64,000 nucleotides of DNA from Saccharibacillus sp. O23 (GTDB lineage Bacteria; Bacillota; Bacilli; Paenibacillales; Paenibacillaceae), in assembly GCF_002205895.1 (NCBI RefSeq), contig NZ_NJDE01000010.1, forward strand, positions 349,673 through 413,672, written 5' to 3'. Within the stretch, counting starts at the first letter, position 1. The number at the start of each line of letters is the position of its first letter. The position numbers were made by a program, and so were the translations under genes. A model generated the notes under the pieces. That model made no database searches and was not told the origin of the DNA. It saw only the letters and a program-made list of their open reading frames with translations. Below are positions 55,583-63,999 of this stretch, piece after piece.

Positions 55583-56758
55583 TTAATGCACCATGAAGAA
55601 AGACACGCCGAGAATCACGTAAACGGCGACCAGAAGGAGGCCTTCGTACCAGTTGGTCTCGCCGTCTTGAATGATCGACTTGGCGACGAAGACGGAGACG
55701 GCGATCGCGACGATCTCGATCGTGGAGAAGACGATGTCCATCGTGCCGCTCAGACCGCCCATGAAGAAGCTGACGAAGATCAGCACCGGAGCGACGAAGA
55801 GCGAGATCTGAAGACTGCTGCCGACGGCGATCTCGACGGACGCGCCGATCTTGTTCTTCATGGCCAGCATGATCGCCGCGCTGTGTTCGGCGGCGTTGCC
55901 GACGATCGCGACCACGAACGCGCCGACGAACAATTCGCTGAGTCCGAACTGCGTCGTGAAGGTCTCCAGCGTGCCGACCAGCCATTCGCTGACGAACGCC
56001 ACCATGACGGTCGCGATCACCAGATACAGAATCGAACGGCCTTTGGACCATACCGGACCGTGTTCCTCGTCCGATTCGTGTCGAACGTCTGCCGGAGCGG
56101 CTTCTTTTCGGCGAAGTTCGGGCGACCCGGCAGCGGAAGACGAAGCGCCTGCAGGCAGACCGCTTCCGGCCAACGCGGCGGACTCGGCAGGATCGGCGAG
56201 GTAATCTTTGTGGGTGACCATCGAGAAGATCAGCCAGGCGACATAAGCGACGATCAGAATGCCGGCTACGACCAAGCTCAGCGTGTCGATCTGAAGCCCT
56301 TCGATCGAATGGGTGTTCAGGAAGACGGCCGGGACGAACAACGCGACGACGGCGACGATCATCAGCGAGCCGTTCATGCCGGCAAGGGGCACATTGAAGC
56401 GCTGCACCTTGAACTTGACGCCGCCGGCGAACAAGCTCAGACCGAGCACGAGCAGCAGATTGCCGATGATCGAACCGGTGAGACTTGCTTTTACCATGTC
56501 GAACAATCCTTCTTTGACGAGCATGATCGCGATGATCAGCTCGGCGGCGTTGCCGAACGTGGCGTTCAGGAATCCGCCCAGCCGCTGCCCGGCGTAATGC
56601 GCGACGCTTTCCGTGGCGCGTCCGAGGAAGCCGGCCACGAAGATGACCGAGATGGCGGACAGCACGAATTCGAGCGTCGGGTTCCAATGCAGGAGATGTC
56701 CGGCCGCGCTGAGCGCGAACGTAAGGATGAGCAGAATGGGCGACAACATTTTTTTCAT
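55583..56758 (-). CDS. cax: Ca2+/H+ antiporter (CaCA family)
   Basis: 391 residues with 10-11 membrane helices. The two alpha-repeat signatures are NATFGNAAELIIAIMLV (about 65-81) and VAIVGNAAEHSAAIMLAMKNKIG (about 280-300), each with the Glu that binds Ca2+. A 45-residue hydrophilic, Ser/Ala/Gly-rich loop (190-235) joins the halves. Exports Ca2+ in exchange for protons, as YfkE in Bacillus. ATG 56758 follows ACGGAGGAACGATTCT. Confidence 0.92.
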   Translation of the reverse strand: MKKMLSPILLILTFALSAAGHLLHWNPTLEFVLSAISVIFVAGFLGRATESVAHYAGQRLGGFLNATFGNAAELIIAIMLVKEGLFDMVKASLTGSIIGNLLLVLGLSLFAGGVKFKVQRFNVPLAGMNGSLMIVAVVALFVPAVFLNTHSIEGLQIDTLSLVVAGILIVAYVAWLIFSMVTHKDYLADPAESAALAGSGLPAGASSSAAGSPELRRKEAAPADVRHESDEEHGPVWSKGRSILYLVIATVMVAFVSEWLVGTLETFTTQFGLSELFVGAFVVAIVGNAAEHSAAIMLAMKNKIGASVEIAVGSSLQISLFVAPVLIFVSFFMGGLSGTMDIVFSTIEIVAIAVSVFVAKSIIQDGETNWYEGLLLVAVYVILGVSFFMVH

Positions 56759-56952
56759 AGAATCGTTCCTCCGTAACTGACTTGTCTATTATGTAAAAGT
56801 AAAAATAACAAGGCACTTTCAAATATACGCCAAATCCGGCCTTGATGAAACGATTTGCGTTCTTTCGAAATCAAAAATGTCAAAAACGGCATTTGCACTA
56901 CGAGGGGTTTAACCCTTAAACTAGAAGCATGAAGGAGTAAGGAGGGAAGGTC

Positions 56953-57339
56953 ATGTCCGATCAAGTTCAATTGGATAATGGAAATGTGCGGATCGCCAAC
57001 GATGTCGTAGCCAAGATTGCGGGAATGGCCGCGCTGGAGACGCCGGGAATCGCCGCGATGTCCGGCGGGTTGTCGGAGGGCTGGGCGAAACGTCTGAGCG
57101 GGAAAAATGTGCAGAAGGGCGTGACCGTCGAAGTCGGCCAGTTGGAAACGGCGATCGACCTACGCATTATCGTCTTGTACGAGACGCCGATTCACGAAGT
57201 CTGCCGCATGCTTCAACAGAACGTGCGCGAAGCGGTAGAAAATATGACCGGTCTCAAGGTCGTCGAGGTCAACGTCAAAGTCGAAGGCGTGGCGTTCAAA
57301 GACGATATCGCGATCGACGAGCCTTCTCGGATCCGTTAA
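56953..57339 (+). CDS. Asp23/Gls24-family protein
   Basis: 128 residues. Core: VRIANDVVAKIAGMAALETPGIAAMSGG, VEVGQLETAIDLRIIVLYETPIHEVCRMLQQNV and VKVEGVAFKD, the Asp23/Gls24 pattern. These are cell-envelope-stress proteins at the inner face of the membrane (AmaP/Asp23) or, in the Bacillus YloU form, of unknown role. AAGGAGGGAAGGTC precedes the ATG. Divergent from cax; no transmembrane anchor partner is adjacent. Confidence 0.9.
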   Translation: MSDQVQLDNGNVRIANDVVAKIAGMAALETPGIAAMSGGLSEGWAKRLSGKNVQKGVTVEVGQLETAIDLRIIVLYETPIHEVCRMLQQNVREAVENMTGLKVVEVNVKVEGVAFKDDIAIDEPSRIR

Positions 57340-57381
57340 AAGCTGCGGCGCGGCCGCTCGGCGAACGGAACGCAGAACATC

Positions 57382-57416
57382 AAAAGGTTCCCCCGAATTT
57401 TTCGGGGGAACCTTTT
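57382..57416. terminator. Bidirectional terminator
   Basis: 16-bp perfect stem (57382-57397 with 57401-57416), 3-nt loop, between convergent Asp23 and FtsW genes. Confidence 0.92.
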
Positions 57417-57458
57417 TCTTGCGCGCGCCGTGCGAAAGGCGAGGGCGCCTAAGCGCGT

Positions 57459-58745
57459 TTAACGGGAACGATAAGCCGCGGGGCGGCGTTCCGGCATTTT
57501 GACGGTCTCGGTCTTCTGCTCTTTGACGGCCGGTGCCGCTTTCTTGGAATCGCGCGAGATGCTGAGCAGGATGCCCATGCTGAACAGCGTAATCAGCAGA
57601 GACGTGCCGCCCGCGCTGATGAACGGCAGGGTAACGCCGGTCAGCGGAATGGTGTTGGTCACGCCGCCGATATTGATGAACGCTTGGATGCCGATCAATC
57701 CGACGATGCCGATTCCCGCAAGCGTGCCGAAAATATCGGTGCAGCGCAGAGAGACCAGAATTCCCCTCCAGAGGAAGTAGAGATAGGTCAGCAGGAATAC
57801 GGTCGTGCCGATAAATCCGAACTCTTCGCCGATGATCGCGAAGATAAAGTCGTTATGCGGATTGGACAGGTACGACAGCTTCTGGATGCTTTGTCCGTAC
57901 CCCGCGCCGGTCGCTCCGCCTTCGCCGATCGCGATCAGCGAATTGTACAAGTTCTGGGTAGAGCCTTTGATATCGGCGAACGGATTCAGATAAGCTTCGA
58001 TCCGGTCGGCTTTGTAGCTGGAGGTGGCGCTGGCTTCGTCCGGCGTCTTGGGCGTCAGCAGCTCTTTGGCGCCCAAGACCAGACCCAGCACGAGGCCCAC
58101 GATCAGAATCGAACCGAGCATATGCTTCAGGCTCGCGCCGCCGGCGTACATGACGAGCAGGCAGGCGGATACCAGAATCATGCAGGAACCTAAGTCGGGC
58201 TGGAGCATGACCAAGCCCGCCATCAGCGAGACGATAAAGAATACCGGAAAATAACCCGACCGCAGATCGCGGAACCGTTCGCCTTTTTTGGAGATCAGCG
58301 CCGCCAGATAGAGAATGGTCGTAATCTTCGCCAGTTCGGTCGGTTGGAAACCAAATGACCGAGTTATTTTGATCCAACTATGCGCGCCGTTGGTGGCGGG
58401 CATGAACAGTACGACGATCATCATAACGAACGTCACCAGAAACATCGGAATAAACAGTTTCTTATAGCGTTTATAAGGAATGCACATCGCGATCAGCATC
58501 GCGACGATGCCCAGCACCGCATATTGGAACTGCGGCAGCACGAAGAAGAAAGGATCGTTACTGAATTTGCTGCCGAGCAGCGTAAAGCTGGAACTGGCGC
58601 TGAACACCATCAGTATGCCGAATCCGGTCAGGATCAGCGTCAAGATCAGCAGTTGAAAATCGGGCGGCGCTTTCGGAACCCGAGTTCGTCCTTTGGAGCC
58701 TGTGTTGCGCGCTTGCGTCGTTCGATTGGTTTTCATTGTGCTCAT
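57459..58745 (-). CDS. ftsW: FtsW/RodA/SpoVE-family peptidoglycan glycosyltransferase
   Basis: 428 residues, ten membrane helices (SEDS family). Polymerises lipid II together with a class B PBP. Conserved points: HSWIKITRSFGFQPTELAKI (the P-x-E-L motif), MLQPDLGSCMILV (catalytic Asp region, QPDLG), NPHNDFIFAIIGEEFGFIG and the C-terminal TGVTLPFISAGGTSLL. Nearness to ylaN is the Bacillus ftsW context, favouring FtsW over SpoVE or RodA. The ATG at 58745 is used; a TTG at 58757 is too close to the AAGGA. Confidence 0.9.
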   Translation of the reverse strand: MSTMKTNRTTQARNTGSKGRTRVPKAPPDFQLLILTLILTGFGILMVFSASSSFTLLGSKFSNDPFFFVLPQFQYAVLGIVAMLIAMCIPYKRYKKLFIPMFLVTFVMMIVVLFMPATNGAHSWIKITRSFGFQPTELAKITTILYLAALISKKGERFRDLRSGYFPVFFIVSLMAGLVMLQPDLGSCMILVSACLLVMYAGGASLKHMLGSILIVGLVLGLVLGAKELLTPKTPDEASATSSYKADRIEAYLNPFADIKGSTQNLYNSLIAIGEGGATGAGYGQSIQKLSYLSNPHNDFIFAIIGEEFGFIGTTVFLLTYLYFLWRGILVSLRCTDIFGTLAGIGIVGLIGIQAFINIGGVTNTIPLTGVTLPFISAGGTSLLITLFSMGILLSISRDSKKAAPAVKEQKTETVKMPERRPAAYRSR

Positions 58746-58801
58746 GTGTAAGTTCAATCCTTCGGCGACGCCGCAAAAGCGCCGTTTATATGGGTATTTT
58801 C

Positions 58802-58830
58802 ATCATAGTCGCTTTGAAAGGGCGGTGCAA
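58802..58830 (-). promoter_or_regulatory. ftsW promoter
   Basis: Minus strand: -35 TTGCAC (58825-58830), 17-bp spacer, -10 TATGAT (58802-58807). Confidence 0.75.
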
Positions 58831-58855
58831 GACCTCACGGAGTTATGGGCGAGTG

Positions 58856-58877
58856 CCTTGTCAACGCGAAAGGTAAG
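58856..58877. promoter_or_regulatory. Shared motif CCTTGTCAAC-AAAGGTAA upstream of ftsW
   Basis: CCTTGTCAAC, 3 nt, AAAGGTAA: the same 18 defined bases (4-nt spacer) occur before the PBP gene at 49864. It lies 25 bp upstream of the ftsW -35. Confidence 0.35.
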
Positions 58878-58888
58878 GTTACGAGTAC

Positions 58889-58948
58889 GCTGACCGAAAA
58901 TAATGCGAGGTTTCGCCTTTCGGAAACCATAAATTTGATTCGGTCAAC
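58889..58948. repeat. Palindromic element E3
   Basis: GCTGACCGAA (58889-58898) with TTCGGTCAAC (58939-58948), inner GGTTTC (58909-58914) with GAAACC (58923-58928). Inverted relative of the element at 55426. In the gap between divergent ftsW and the M20 gene, whose -10 TACAAT is at 58971-58976. Confidence 0.7.
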
Positions 58949-59053
58949 TCACTAGGCTTTTGTTTTTTGCTACAATAACAAAAAAGGCGCGTCCGTCGGG
59001 TCATGATCTCTTCATAACCAAGCGGGCGCGCGCTCAAACGGAAGGGACCTGAA

Positions 59054-60226
59054 ATGATGAACGAAACGGTGGTACGCGGCTACGAAGAGCTGGTGGAATG
59101 GCGCAGGCATCTGCATCGCCATCCGGAATTATCCTATCAAGAGCAGGAAACGGCGGCTTTCGTCGCGAAAAAATTGGAGAGCTTCGGGATCGAAATCCGC
59201 CGGAATATCGGCGGTCACGGCTTGATCGGAATCGTGCGCGGCGCCTCGCCCGGACGCACCGTGGCTCTTCGCGCGGACATGGACGCGCTGCCGATCACGG
59301 AAGAGAGCGGCGCGGAATACGCGTCGCTGCGCAAAGGCGTCATGCATGCCTGCGGGCATGACGGACATACGGCGGCGCTGCTCGGCGCGGCGCGGTATTT
59401 CGCCGAGCGGCGGGAGAGCCTGCGCGGCGAAGTCCGGTTCTTGTTCCAGGCATCCGAAGAGGTATGCCCGGGCGGCGCCAAGCCGATGATCGAGCACGGC
59501 GCGCTGGAAGGCGTCGATGCGGTATACGGCGTGCATCTGTGGACGCCGCTGCCGGCCGGCACGGTCGCGAGCGTCGCCGGGCCGATGATGGCCTCGACCG
59601 ACGAGTTCTTCATCGACGTGACCGGCCGCGGCGGACACGGAGGCATGCCGCACGAAGCGATCGACAGCATCGTCGCGGCGGCCGCGCTCGTCATGCAGCT
59701 TCAGACGGTCGTCAGCCGTTCCGTCGATCCGCTGCGTCCCGCCGTCCTGAGCATCGGGACGATCAACGGAGGCTCCGCGCAGAACGTGGTCGCGGAGAAG
59801 ACGCGGATCACGGGCACGGTACGCACGTTCGACGAAGACACGCGGCAGTTGATCCGCCGGCGCATCGAGAGCATGAGCCGCCAAGTCGCGGAGACGTACG
59901 GGGCTTCCGCGGAGGTCGAATATTTGGTCGGTTACCCCGCGCTGGTCAATCACGCGTCCGAGACCGAACGCTTTTTCCGAGTCGCGCCCCAAGCGCTGCC
60001 CGGTTTCAAAGTGGAGACCGCCAAGCCGCTGATGCCTGCCGAAGATTTCGCTTATTACCTGCAAGAACGTCCGGGTTGTTTTATGCTGGTGGGAGCGGGA
60101 AATACGGACAAAGGATTCGTGTATCCGCATCATCATCCCCGGTTCGATTTCGACGAAGAGTCGATGAAAGCGTCGGCTTCGCTGCTGATCGCGATGGCGG
60201 AGTCGGCTCTCAACGAAAACTCGTGA
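59054..60226 (+). CDS. M20D amidohydrolase / carboxypeptidase
   Basis: 390 residues. Zinc-dependent hydrolase of N-acyl amino acids or similar amides (hippuricase, IAA-amino acid hydrolase, N-acetyl-diaminopimelate deacetylase group). Seen: RRHLHRHPELSYQE, DMDALPI, the metal motif HACGHDGHTA with Cys and His ligands, FQASEEVCPGGAKPMIE with the catalytic Glu, GVHLW, GRGGHGGMPHEA (dimerisation domain) and the final MPAEDFAYY with a ligand Glu. ATG 59054 (or 59057) after GGAAGGGACCTGAA. Substrate not fixed. Confidence 0.9.
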   Translation: MMNETVVRGYEELVEWRRHLHRHPELSYQEQETAAFVAKKLESFGIEIRRNIGGHGLIGIVRGASPGRTVALRADMDALPITEESGAEYASLRKGVMHACGHDGHTAALLGAARYFAERRESLRGEVRFLFQASEEVCPGGAKPMIEHGALEGVDAVYGVHLWTPLPAGTVASVAGPMMASTDEFFIDVTGRGGHGGMPHEAIDSIVAAAALVMQLQTVVSRSVDPLRPAVLSIGTINGGSAQNVVAEKTRITGTVRTFDEDTRQLIRRRIESMSRQVAETYGASAEVEYLVGYPALVNHASETERFFRVAPQALPGFKVETAKPLMPAEDFAYYLQERPGCFMLVGAGNTDKGFVYPHHHPRFDFDEESMKASASLLIAMAESALNENS

Positions 60227-60291
60227 CCGTAAAGTTACCTTTGTTCGCTTAGCATGGCAGGTTTTCTGTCTCAAGGTCTTCTGTTAAAGGC

Positions 60292-60320
60292 TTACATCCA
60301 AGGCGGGGTTGTGCTATGAT
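60292..60320 (+). promoter_or_regulatory. ylbF-ylbG promoter
   Basis: -35 TTACAT (60292-60297), 17-bp spacer, -10 TATGAT (60315-60320). Confidence 0.65.
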
Positions 60321-60381
60321 GGTTGTACCTGCCCATCCGGGTAGGATGGGTAGAGTTCCAGCATAGAAGCGGGATGAATCA

Positions 60382-60819
60382 ATGAGCGTATCGGAGATTG
60401 AAACAGTCGACATGGCCCGCGTGCTCATGAGCGCATACGAATTGGGCGATATGATCAACGGTTCTGTCGAAGTCGCAGAATATTTATATTGGCGCGAAAA
60501 GATGCAGGAGCATCCGGAAGTGCGGCGTCTGATCGGCAAGTTGAACGCCAAGAAAGAGTTGTTCGAAGAAACGCAGCGGTTCGGGCATTTCCACCCGAAC
60601 TATCACGCCGCGAAAGAAGAAGTCGAGCTTGTCGAGCGGGAGATGGAAGAAATCGAAGCCGTTGCCCGTTACAAGGCCGCGGAAAAGGCGCTCGACGATT
60701 TGCTCTTTGAAATGTCGGAGACGATCGCTTATTCGGTTTCCCCGAGCATCAAGGTTCCGAGTAACGATCCGCTGCCGGCGAAAGGCTGCGGAAGCGGCGG
60801 CTCCTGCGGCTGCGGCTGA
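60382..60819 (+). CDS. ylbF: YlbF (RicF), RNA-processing/competence factor
   Basis: 145 residues, helical YlbF/YmcA family. HPEVRRLIGKLNAKKELFEETQRFGHFHPNYHAAKEEV (cited in part: RFGHFHPNYHAAKEEV) is the family core. The C-terminus KGCGSGGSCGCG has four cysteines; in Bacillus, the YlbF-YmcA-YaaT (Ric) complex carries iron-sulfur clusters and acts with RNase Y on mRNA maturation, biofilm and sporulation. The tail is consistent with cluster binding. Confidence 0.92.
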   Translation: MSVSEIETVDMARVLMSAYELGDMINGSVEVAEYLYWREKMQEHPEVRRLIGKLNAKKELFEETQRFGHFHPNYHAAKEEVELVEREMEEIEAVARYKAAEKALDDLLFEMSETIAYSVSPSIKVPSNDPLPAKGCGSGGSCGCG

Positions 60820-60858
60820 CAAGCAGGCCGGTTATCACAGAAAGAAGGTGCAAGCATC

Positions 60859-61143
60859 ATGGTTCCGGAACGGATCGGTTACATCGTATGGGTGAACGAC
60901 CTCAAAGCGGCCCGCAATTTGGAGAAATACGGTACGCTTCATTACGTATCGCGACGCATGCATTACGCCGTCGTCTATCTCAATGCAGATCGCGCGGAGG
61001 AGACGGCGAAACATATGCGCAGACTTTCTTATGTTCGCAAAATCGAAAGATCTCATCGAACCGACCTCAAAACGGATTACGGCAGCAAATTGCCGGAAGA
61101 GATCGAAGAAGATCTTACGGATTCCGCCGCGCTGTCGAGCTAA
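60859..61143 (+). CDS. ylbG: YlbG (DUF2129)
   Basis: 94 residues. IGYIVWVNDLKAARNLEKYGTLHYVSRRMHYAVVYLN (first half) is the DUF2129 ferredoxin-like core; a helical, charged C-terminus follows (RLSYVRKIERSHR). In Bacillus ylbG follows ylbF directly, as here (39 bp). Function unknown. AGAAAGAAGGTGCAAGCATC precedes the ATG. Confidence 0.92.
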   Translation: MVPERIGYIVWVNDLKAARNLEKYGTLHYVSRRMHYAVVYLNADRAEETAKHMRRLSYVRKIERSHRTDLKTDYGSKLPEEIEEDLTDSAALSS

Positions 61144-61169
61144 CGGCGTCGGTCGGCGGATGGAAGCAC

Positions 61170-61196
61170 AGAAGCGGCCCGAATCGGGCCGCTTCT
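61170..61196 (+). terminator. ylbG terminator
   Basis: GAAGCGGCCC with GGGCCGCTTC, GAATC loop, short T-rich tail. Confidence 0.7.
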
Positions 61197-61246
61197 TCTG
61201 CGCCGTCAGAGCGGAAATTGGTTTTTCTTGATTTGCTTGTATAAGT

Positions 61247-61275
61247 TGAAGTCATCATGTAATATATTGGGTACA
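61247..61275 (+). promoter_or_regulatory. Promoter of the 61352 gene
   Basis: -35 TTGTAT (61247-61252), 17-bp spacer, -10 TAATAT (61270-61275). Confidence 0.65.
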
Positions 61276-61351
61276 TATACATAGATATAAAGACCTATTG
61301 GCGTCTACGCCGGAAAACAGACCAAGTCGAGTTTCTGGAGAGTGATAAACG

Positions 61352-61789
61352 GTGCGGGATAAGGCGACGGAACGATGGAGCACTTACGAACCTTTTTTCA
61401 TCGCTCTCGGTGACAAAAAGGTAGCGGATATCGTCATTACCAATCATGCCAAAAGCCGCTACGGCAGTCGGATCGAAAGCGGACAGAAGGATACGGAAGA
61501 GATCGCCTCTTGGCTCTGGGAATGTTTGCAGACCGGGCGCATCGTTTCGTATTACCGCAAGGAAGAAGATGTATATCTCATCGACGACGATATCGTGATG
61601 GTCGCGGAATTCGGCGAGTTGACCGGCCCTTATCCGGTCGAAGGCGGACCGCTCCACAAGATGATCGTCGTGACGTTCCTCGGCAAAATGTCGGAAACCA
61701 TCGAACTGCGAGATCTGAAATCGTATTATTCGTGGCTCCGGCATTCTCGAAGAATGACGCTCATGAAGAACGGGCGCAAGAGGAAATAA
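61352..61789 (+). CDS. DUF4258-like protein of unknown function
   Basis: 145 residues. ITNHAKSRYGSRIESGQKDTEEIASWLWECLQTGRIVSYY (cited in part: HAKSRYGSRI) followed by strands VYLIDDDIVMVAEF recalls DUF4258/toxin-like BrnT folds, in which a His-x-x-x-R helix precedes a small sheet. There is no antitoxin gene nearby and the protein is longer than the toxins. GTG start with GGAGAGTGATAAACG. A cytoplasmic role is likely, but none can be assigned. Confidence 0.6.
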   Translation: MRDKATERWSTYEPFFIALGDKKVADIVITNHAKSRYGSRIESGQKDTEEIASWLWECLQTGRIVSYYRKEEDVYLIDDDIVMVAEFGELTGPYPVEGGPLHKMIVVTFLGKMSETIELRDLKSYYSWLRHSRRMTLMKNGRKRK

Positions 61790-61860
61790 AGGACGACAAG
61801 ACAATAGGCAAGGCTGGCATGGAAATTTATTTTCATGCTTTTTTTGCGAGGAGGATAACG

Positions 61861-62796
61861 ATGGCGCTTAACTTTCATCAACTGCATATCTTCTACACGG
61901 TGTCGGAAAAAGGCAGTTTCTCCGCCGCTGCGGCCGCGATGCATATGACTCAGCCGGCGGTGACGATGCAGGTGCAGACGTTGGAAGAATATTTCGGCAC
62001 GAAGCTGCTGAACCGGTCGACCAAAAAAATCGAGCTGACCGAGTCGGGACGCATGCTGCTTCCGTTCGCGCGTCGAAGCATCGAGCTGATGCGGGAGACG
62101 GAAACGGAAATGGCCCGCTATACGCAAAAACTGGAAGGCCGCCTGCAGCTCGGAGCCAGCAATACGATCGGCGAATACGTGCTGCCGCCGCTGCTCGTGC
62201 CGTTCGGCCGCCGCCATCCCGATATCGCGATCTCGCTGAAAGTGATGAACACGACGCAAATTCTGGACGAGATCGCGCGGCATACGCTGAATTTCGGATT
62301 GGTGGAAGCGCCGGTCGTCCATCCCGATATTATCAGCGAGTCGGTCATGCACGACGAACTTCGCTTGATCGTGCCGGCCGGACACGCGCTGGCTGCTCGG
62401 GCTTCGGTGACTCTGGAAGAAGCTTCGGCCTATCCGTTCGTGCTGCGGGAAGAAGGATCGGGCACCCGCCAAGTGATGGAAGACGAATGGAAAGCGAAAG
62501 GCATGGACCCTCGCGCCCTGAACACAGTCATGGAATTGGGCAGCACGGGAGCGGTGAAGTCGGCCGTCGAAGCGGGGCTCGGGATCACGATGCTGTCGCC
62601 GTCTTCGGTCAAGCACGAGCTGGCGCTCGGGCTGCTGCATGTCGTGCCGATCGAAGACGCTTCGTTCAAACGACAATTTTATTCGGTACGGCTGCGTTCG
62701 ACGCTGCTGCCGATCGCGGCGGTGGCTTTTTTGAATTTCCTGCGCGATCAGCAGGAAGCGGGAACGAATCCGGAAGGAGGCGCGAGGCATGAATAA
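61861..62796 (+). CDS. LysR-family regulator
   Basis: 311 residues. N-terminal winged helix FHQLHIFYTVSEKGSFSAAAAAMHMTQPAVTMQVQTLEEYFG (cited in part), then the effector domain with LQLGASNTIGEYVLPPLL and EEGSGTRQVMEDEW. The first effector strand (GASNTIGEYVLP) is the pattern of CysL/YwfK- and CbbR-like LysR proteins, which sense small anions or metabolites. GAGGATAACG precedes the ATG. It overlaps the PHP gene by 8 bp and so is cotranscribed with it. Confidence 0.88.
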   Translation: MALNFHQLHIFYTVSEKGSFSAAAAAMHMTQPAVTMQVQTLEEYFGTKLLNRSTKKIELTESGRMLLPFARRSIELMRETETEMARYTQKLEGRLQLGASNTIGEYVLPPLLVPFGRRHPDIAISLKVMNTTQILDEIARHTLNFGLVEAPVVHPDIISESVMHDELRLIVPAGHALAARASVTLEEASAYPFVLREEGSGTRQVMEDEWKAKGMDPRALNTVMELGSTGAVKSAVEAGLGITMLSPSSVKHELALGLLHVVPIEDASFKRQFYSVRLRSTLLPIAAVAFLNFLRDQQEAGTNPEGGARHE

Positions 62797-63727
62797 GCAT
62801 ACGAATGAACGCATGAATGAGACGAAAAATACGTTAAACGGGGAACGCGAGCCGGAACGTTACGATCTGCATATGCACAGCACGTCTTCCGACGGCATGA
62901 ACACGCCGACGGAACTGGCGCGGCTGGCCGCGGAGCGCGGACTGGCGGGCTTCGCCTTGACCGATCACGATACGGCGGCGGGCCTCGGCGAAGCGGCTCG
63001 GGAAGCCGAGCGTCTGGGCTTGGCTTTCTTGCCGGGCGTGGAGATCAGCACGCGCGCGGGCGGCAAAGATATCCATATGCTGGGGTATCTGTTCGATCCT
63101 TCGGACGAAAAGCTGTCGGAACGGCTGGAAGGGCTGCGGGGCGTACGCGATCGGCGCAACGACCTGATTCTCGAGCGGCTGCGCGAGCTCGGCGTCGAGA
63201 TTACGCTCGAAGAAGTTCGCGATCGCGGCGGCCGTCCGCTGAAGCCGGACGAAAGCGTGGGGCGTCCGCATATGGCGGATGTGCTGGTACGCAAAGGGTA
63301 TGCCGTCGATCTGCGCGACGCGTTCGACAAATATCTGGCCGAAGGCGCGGCGGCGTACGTGTCGCCGCCGCGCATCTCGCCGCAAGATGCGGCGGATTGG
63401 ATCCGCGAAGCGGGCGGCGTGCCGGTATTGGCCCATCCGGGCCTGTACGGCGACGACGATCTGGTGCGCGCGGTGCTGGCCGAGGCGAAGCCGGCGGGCA
63501 TCGAGGTCCGTCATCCGGATCACGGAGCGGATGACGAAGCGCGTTATCGGAAGCTGGCCGAAGAATACGGCCTGCTGACGAGCGCCGGTTCGGACTACCA
63601 CGGAGTCCGGCAGGGCAAAGTGTTCCACGGCGAACTCGGCGGTTATACCGTCGGAACGGCCGAAGTCGAAGCGCTGCGGCGGGCGGCGTCTTCAGCCGAT
63701 CGAGGTTGTTGGAAGGCCGGGGGCTAA
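62789..63727 (+). CDS. PHP-domain phosphoesterase (RNase AM / YciV-like)
   Basis: 312 residues. PHP metal motifs in order: DLHMHSTSSDG, TDHDTAAG, PGVEISTRA, AHPG and GSDYHG, supplying a three-metal site. The two inserted segments (EEVRDRGGRPLKPDESVGRPHMADVL, cited in part, and ISPQDAADWIREAGG) match the YciV/TrpH type, known as 5'-3' exonuclease or 3',5'-bisphosphate nucleotidase. The role is therefore RNA 5'-end or pAp processing. GGAAGGAGGCGAGGC precedes the ATG. Confidence 0.88.
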   Translation: MNKHTNERMNETKNTLNGEREPERYDLHMHSTSSDGMNTPTELARLAAERGLAGFALTDHDTAAGLGEAAREAERLGLAFLPGVEISTRAGGKDIHMLGYLFDPSDEKLSERLEGLRGVRDRRNDLILERLRELGVEITLEEVRDRGGRPLKPDESVGRPHMADVLVRKGYAVDLRDAFDKYLAEGAAAYVSPPRISPQDAADWIREAGGVPVLAHPGLYGDDDLVRAVLAEAKPAGIEVRHPDHGADDEARYRKLAEEYGLLTSAGSDYHGVRQGKVFHGELGGYTVGTAEVEALRRAASSADRGCWKAGG

Positions 63728-63748
63728 GCCCGAGCCGGAGAAAAACGT

Positions 63749-63783
63749 CAAAAACCGGATTCGCTTATCGCGAATCCGGTTTT
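63749..63783 (+). terminator. Terminator of the LysR-PHP operon
   Basis: 15-bp perfect stem (63749-63763 with 63769-63783), T-run. Confidence 0.92.
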
Positions 63784-63923
63784 TGGCGTGCCGCAAAGAA
63801 AGTCCGAATGCTGCGGCGCAGGCCGCAGTACACACGCGAAAAGGTGGAAGCAACCTTCATATACTGTGCGAAGTGCGGAGTGCGATCCGATCGTTCTTGC
63901 GTCCGTCCGGCTGCCGTTTCGGG

Positions 63924-63999
63924 CTGCATTGCCTAAAAAGCAATGCAGCAGCGCCCGATCCGCACTTTTTGACGGTTACGTTGACAAAAAAGCAACGTA
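63924..63999. repeat. Two related A-rich-loop hairpins at the right edge
   Basis: CTGCATTGC (63924-63932) with GCAATGCAG (63940-63948), and TACGTTG (63977-63983) with CAACGTA (63993-63999); both loops contain AAAAA followed by GCAA. They look like members of one family or a tandem structure continuing beyond the window. No gene is evident in 63784-64000. Confidence 0.45.
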
